Below are positions 63,776-64,000 of a stretch of DNA of 64,000 nt, piece by piece. The stretch is from Microvirga sp. ACRRW. Lineage in GTDB: Bacteria; Pseudomonadota; Alphaproteobacteria; Rhizobiales; Beijerinckiaceae. Where the stretch lies: the NCBI RefSeq assembly GCF_022346925.1, contig NZ_JAKRNJ010000006.1:209888-273887 (forward strand). Reading direction: 5' to 3'. The position numbers and the translations under genes are program-made. The stretch's first letter is position 1, and every line of letters starts with the position of its first letter. The notes beneath the pieces are model-generated. The model was not told the DNA's origin, did no database searches, and saw only the letters and a program-made list of their open reading frames with translations.

Positions 63776-64000
63776 CATCGACGGCGGCCTTTGACGGGTT
63801 GTCGGACTGGAGGCCCTGACGGCCCGGCGCGCAAGCGGCGGTGGCGCGGGTTCTCTTTCTTGTCTCTTCGGGACGAGATTTGCTCTTTGACAAGTGAAGA
63901 AAGAAGGAGAAGCGTAGGCGGCGGTGTCCTTGCGCCGGTTCTTTGAACCGGAATGATAAGACAACGACCCGTTCTATGCTTTGGTGAGTACACCGCTTCA
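63776..64000 (+). promoter_or_regulatory. Probable 16S rRNA leader with boxA-like antitermination site
   Basis: The stretch TTGCTCTTTGACAAGTGAAG (63881-63900) is like the boxA/leader sequence found before 16S rRNA genes in Rhizobiales. It is followed by a hairpin CCGGTTCTTTGAACCGG (63936-63952). The conserved start of 16S (AGAGTTTGATC) is not reached, so the gene itself should begin just outside the window. Confidence 0.6.

Noticed and set aside
63473..63964. 163-codon minus-strand frame near the right edge
   Set aside because: It would cross the strong plus-strand promoter and rRNA leader; no motif.

Overview
The window looks like chromosome of an alphaproteobacterium of the order Rhizobiales, most like Methylobacteriaceae (Microvirga or a relative). 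This is inferred from gene content: a DUF2778 protein, a DUF3141/FabI/Pta/AckA cluster, a phasin, an HHE-phasin fusion, DUF882 and DUF1236 proteins, two EcfG-type promoters, and a leader at the right edge resembling those of rhizobial rRNA operons. No database search was possible.

About 1-28.4 kb is accessory DNA. At 0.2-3.7 kb lies a minus-strand catabolic operon: a Gfo/Idh/MocA dehydrogenase, a zinc dehydrogenase whose domains are in permuted order, and an MFS transporter. At 4.1-4.5 kb is a scar of the error-prone polymerase gene dnaE2, broken by an in-frame stop. From 4.6 to 12.3 kb everything reads leftwards and looks like a defence island: a three-gene operon with two distantly paralogous PD-(D/E)XK-like proteins under a promoter covered by a palindromic operator, a PHP-domain/SMC-type ATPase (TrlF/Ppl-like), and a CoiA-like nuclease (DUF6035). 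Decayed or doubtful genes follow (12.4-13.5 kb), then an HTH/coiled-coil protein.

An XRE repressor gene (15.3 kb) lies opposite a three-gene operon (16.0-18.9 kb): an unknown 203-residue protein, a DUF6634-like protein, and a soluble FtsH-like AAA+/M41 protease. Next is a complete Tn7-like transposition operon, tnsA-tnsB-tnsC-tniQ (19.8-25.9 kb), with intact DDE residues. Variants of one short motif occur in front of the XRE gene and downstream of the protease gene, ahead of the tns operon. After a terminator comes AT-richer cargo (26.3-28.4 kb): a tiny zinc ribbon, a TIR-domain protein and a second zinc-ribbon protein. The best candidates for undescribed systems are the paralogous-nuclease operon, the FtsH-like operon and the TIR locus.

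From 28.4 kb to the end the sequence is GC-rich and core-like: flavin reductase, ICMT-family protein, transporter, cupin, phasin, FabI, DUF3141, AckA-Pta acetate metabolism, an AraC regulator, cell-envelope enzymes (DUF2778, L,D-transpeptidase, DUF882, PBP1A), GST, M20 amidohydrolase, MYG1-like protein, copper proteins, tRNA-Asp(GUC), a peptide-deformylase-like protein with altered metal-site motifs, glyoxalase I, and an FtsK without membrane segments. Two candidate non-coding RNAs are noted (31.0-31.2 kb and 55.2 kb). The window ends inside an rRNA-operon leader with a strong promoter at 63.74 kb, before 16S begins.
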